The notes under the pieces were generated by a model that worked only from the letters and a program-made list of their open reading frames with translations, ran no database searches and was not told the DNA's origin. Positions 61,600-64,000 of a DNA stretch of 64,000 nucleotides are shown piece after piece. Source of the DNA: Paenibacillus ginsengihumi DSM 21568 (GTDB lineage: Bacteria > Bacillota > Bacilli > Paenibacillales > NBRC-103111). Position numbers and translations under genes: made by a program. The number at the start of each line of letters is the position of its first letter. Position 1 is the stretch's first letter. The stretch covers positions 1-64,000 of the forward strand of contig NZ_KB905573.1 in NCBI RefSeq assembly GCF_000380965.1. The letters run 5' to 3'.

Positions 61600-62169
61600 A
61601 TGACGATGGGCAATATCGTGTTGACGATGCAGGCGTCGTTGGACGGCATGGTGACGGGCGAAGAGCAGTGGATGACGATGAGCGAGGACATTTTGCAGGA
61701 CTATTTGGATTACTATCGCACGGTTGATGCGATTATCGTCGGAAGCCGCTCCTATGCTTCGTTGGCGGAGTATTGGCAGCACGCGGAGGAGCATTCAGAC
61801 GATGCGTTGGAGCGGGACATTGCGAGGCGCATCAATGAAATTCCGAAAGCAGTCATTTCCCGTTCCAAAGTGGAGCTAACATGGAGAAACTCGCAGCAAA
61901 TCGTGATCCAAGACGAGCATTCGCTCGCCCGCGAGCTGGAACAGATGAGAAAACTGGCGGGTCACATTTCGGTCGAGAGCGGAGCGGGAACGTGGCAGCG
62001 TTTTATCCAAAACGGTCTTTTTGACGACTTGTGGCTGTTCGTTCATCCCGTCATCGCTGCCGGCGGCGAACGATTGTTCGCTCTGGCCGAGACGCAGTCT
62101 TCCCTCCGCTTGAAAAGCGCGAAGACGTACAACAACGGCGTCGTCGGGTTGTATTATCAAAAGGCATAA
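61600..62169 (+). CDS. RibD C-terminal/dihydrofolate reductase-like protein
   Basis: 189 residues with the DHFR-like order IVLTMQASLDGMVTG, DAIIVGSRSYASL, VISRSKVEL, ISVESGAGTWQRFIQNGLFD and a HPVIAAGGERLF strand. Bacterial members (YyaP/YwjB type) are unassigned reductases. TTGGAG lies 7 bases before ATG 61600. It is upstream of an MFS exporter, with that gene having its own promoter. Confidence 0.85.
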   Translation: MTMGNIVLTMQASLDGMVTGEEQWMTMSEDILQDYLDYYRTVDAIIVGSRSYASLAEYWQHAEEHSDDALERDIARRINEIPKAVISRSKVELTWRNSQQIVIQDEHSLARELEQMRKLAGHISVESGAGTWQRFIQNGLFDDLWLFVHPVIAAGGERLFALAETQSSLRLKSAKTYNNGVVGLYYQKA

Positions 62170-62268
62170 AGTTCACGGGAATTCCGGCTTCCCTATTGAT
62201 CATTGAAGGCGAGAAGACTCCTCCTCAAAAGCGTTTGCTTTCAGTGGAGGATCAATTCGCCAAATTTT

Positions 62269-62299
62269 TGTGTTCGACACCGAACGTATGTGCTATAAT
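62269..62299 (+). promoter_or_regulatory. Promoter of the MFS exporter gene
   Basis: A perfect TATAAT (62294-62299) lies 42 bases before the start codon. TTGTGT at 62269 is 19 bases upstream, a weak -35 box. Confidence 0.55.
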
Positions 62300-62341
62300 A
62301 GCTCCTGAATGTGATAAGGTACTCATCAGGAGGTCGTTGTT

Positions 62342-63769
62342 TTGAATTCCAAACAAAAGAAAATTGTCAGCGCGCTGCTGATTTCCACCTTTTTGGCGGC
62401 CATCGAAGTAACTATTATAAGCACGGCAATGCCGCGGATTGCCGACAGCTTGGGCGGCCTTGAGCTGATGAGCTGGGTGTTCGCCATCTACCTGCTTACG
62501 ACGGCGGTCTCGACGCCGATCTGGGGCAAACTGAGCGACCTGCTTGGACGAAAGCCCATCTATTTCATCGGAGTGATCGTCTTTCTGGCCGGCTCGTTTC
62601 TGTGCGGGCTATCGCAAACGATGGGACAGCTGATCGTCTTCCGGGCGATTCAGGGGCTGGGCGCCGGGGCCATCAACCCGGTGACGTTCTCGATGATCGC
62701 CGATGCATTTAATTTCGAGCAGCGGGCCAGGGTGCAGGGGCTGATCAGCTCGATGTGGGGCATCGCCGGCATTTTCGGTCCGCTCATCGGCGGTTTTTTC
62801 GTCGATTACATGACCTGGCATTGGGTGTTCTTCATCAATATTCCGTTCGGTCTCGTCTCGATGTGGATGATCGGCAAGCATTTCGAAGAGACGCTCGAGA
62901 AGAAAAAGCGGAAAATCGACTATGGCGGAGCCGTCACCTTCACCATCGGCATGACGAGCCTGCTGTACGTGCTGCTGTCCTTCGGCAACGAAGAAGGCGG
63001 AGATGTCAGCATCAGCACCGCTGCAGTGCTCGGGTTGCTGGCGGTGGCGGTCGTATTCCTGCTGCTCTTTATCGTCATACAGGCCAAGCATGAGGAACCG
63101 ATGATGCCGCTCCAATTGTTCAAAATCCGGTACGTGGCCGTAGTCAACGCCGGAGGCTTTCTGACCAGCATGATCCTGATCGGACTGACCGCTTATTTGC
63201 CGCTGTGGACGCAAAATGTGCTGGAGATGGGGGCGACCGCTTCCGGTCTGACCTTGATTCCGCTCTGTGTCGGCTGGCCGTTGGGAGCGATGGTCTGCTC
63301 GCCGCTGATCGCCCGCTTCGGGACGCGCAATGTAGCCTTGCTGGGCGGCGGCCTCATCGCGGCAGGCTCGCTCATGCTCGCGGCGGTGACGCCCGAGACG
63401 CCGGCCTGGATGCTGGTAGGGATCATCCTCGTCACCGGTCTCGGATTCGGCCAAGCGTCCACGGTATACGTGCTTGTCGTCCAATCTTCGGTCGATGCTT
63501 CGATGCGCGGCGCCGCCGGCTCGCTGCATATGCTGCTGCGGACATTGGGGCAGACGATCGGCGTAGCCGTTCTGGGCGCGGCGCTGAATGCCTATATTAG
63601 CGGACAGTCCGGTTCGCAGCAGGCTTTGGCGGAAGGGCTGCATGCGGTGTTCCTGCTCGCTGCTGTCATCAGCCTCGTCAGTCTCGCCGCGACGCTATGG
63701 ATTCCCAAAGCCGGCAATAGCGGGATGAAGGCCGCGGGCGAGTTATTGCCGGAGGACAACCGGATCTAG
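62342..63769 (+). CDS. MFS drug exporter, DHA2 (EmrB/QacA) type
   Basis: 475 residues with about fourteen predicted helices. Motif A GKLSDLLGRKPIYFIG lies after the second helix and RAIQGLGAGAINPV is the typical motif in helix four; WRWVFFINIP-like sequence is WHWVFFINIPFGL. AGGAGG lies 7 bases before TTG 62342. It probably exports a drug or metabolite by proton antiport. No regulator adjoins it. Confidence 0.92.
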   Translation: MNSKQKKIVSALLISTFLAAIEVTIISTAMPRIADSLGGLELMSWVFAIYLLTTAVSTPIWGKLSDLLGRKPIYFIGVIVFLAGSFLCGLSQTMGQLIVFRAIQGLGAGAINPVTFSMIADAFNFEQRARVQGLISSMWGIAGIFGPLIGGFFVDYMTWHWVFFINIPFGLVSMWMIGKHFEETLEKKKRKIDYGGAVTFTIGMTSLLYVLLSFGNEEGGDVSISTAAVLGLLAVAVVFLLLFIVIQAKHEEPMMPLQLFKIRYVAVVNAGGFLTSMILIGLTAYLPLWTQNVLEMGATASGLTLIPLCVGWPLGAMVCSPLIARFGTRNVALLGGGLIAAGSLMLAAVTPETPAWMLVGIILVTGLGFGQASTVYVLVVQSSVDASMRGAAGSLHMLLRTLGQTIGVAVLGAALNAYISGQSGSQQALAEGLHAVFLLAAVISLVSLAATLWIPKAGNSGMKAAGELLPEDNRI

Positions 63770-63800
63770 GAAGGACTTGGAGGATCAGGCCCCCCGTTGC

Positions 63801-63837
63801 CGCATTTCAGCAATATAGCGTTTGTCACTTGCGTTAG
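63801..63837. repeat. Partial right end of the 185-bp element
   Basis: CATTTCAGCAATATAGCG and TTTGTCACTTGCGTTAG match the last 37 bases of copies A and B. The rest of the element is missing. CTAACGCAG recurs at about 63869. Nothing else is seen to the end of the window except a stretch at 63939-63985 similar to 645-692. Confidence 0.75.
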
Positions 63838-64000
63838 AGAGGACTCATGGGCCCGGGGAGGAGCAGCGCTAACGCAGAATTCGAACGCTTCCATGGATTT
63901 GAGGGCTGCCATCTGAGCAATCCCTGTCGCAGCAAAGTATGGATTTGCACGCTAAAGGACTTTGCCGAAGGCAAGATTTTTTTCTGCTGCCTTGGCTATG

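Overview
The window looks like a chromosomal segment of a spore-forming Gram-positive bacterium of the Paenibacillaceae (Paenibacillus, Cohnella or close kin). This is inferred from moderately high GC, strong Shine-Dalgarno sites with many TTG and GTG starts, lipoboxes, a CotF-like coat protein, an LplB/YtcP-type sugar ABC operon paired with a membrane AraC sensor, RocB, a DUF1292 protein and stalk-domain proteins. There is no rRNA, tRNA or marker gene to fix the species.

Layout. 0.8-5.6 kb: a secreted GH3 beta-hexosaminidase lipoprotein, a stalk-domain protein, a MobA/MocA-like nucleotidyltransferase and a CotF-like protein. 6.4-8.5 kb: an AraC regulator and a methyltransferase. 8.5-17.7 kb: a carbohydrate-uptake locus with an AraC sensor-regulator divergent from two permeases, a binding lipoprotein, a metallo-beta-lactamase-fold protein and a beta-helix protein. 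17.9-22.4 kb: DUF1292, an AI-2E family transporter and a MutS2-like ATPase that lacks Smr and follows a leader with a tiny ORF and two terminator hairpins.

22.4-39.3 kb is a corrinoid region built around two divergent cobalamin riboswitches. The leftward unit encodes a [2Fe-2S] protein, CobN and a fused ChlI-ChlD chelatase. The rightward unit encodes a BtuF-BtuC-BtuD-type importer whose ATPase carries a CbiZ-like tail. After an IS110 insertion come a second importer of the same class, a methyltransferase and a PduO-type adenosyltransferase. Together they suggest corrinoid capture, remodelling and adenosylation plus a cobalt-insertion function.

39.4-48.4 kb: a GNAT, RocB, then a three-gene cluster (TPR protein; protein with four PH-like modules and a GYF-like end; AAA ATPase with TPR-like and poly-Asp N-terminus). 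I recognise no described system in this cluster and it is the best candidate for new biology. 48.8-52.5 kb: cysJI, followed by a T-box-like element with no gene behind it. 52.7-57.5 kb is repeat-rich, with a phosphotransferase, a Nudix hydrolase, a DUF3267 membrane protein and the decayed remains of an ABC sugar transporter. 57.7-60.9 kb: an SDR, a DapA-family aldolase and an enolase-superfamily dehydratase, probably for acid sugars. 61.6-63.8 kb: a RibD/DHFR-like protein and an MFS exporter.

Several dispersed non-coding repeats lie between genes: a roughly 90-nt two-hairpin element (five copies), a 185-bp element bounded by CTAACGCAAG and its complement (two full copies and one end), and shorter families. 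These were found by eye; all functional statements are inferences from sequence.
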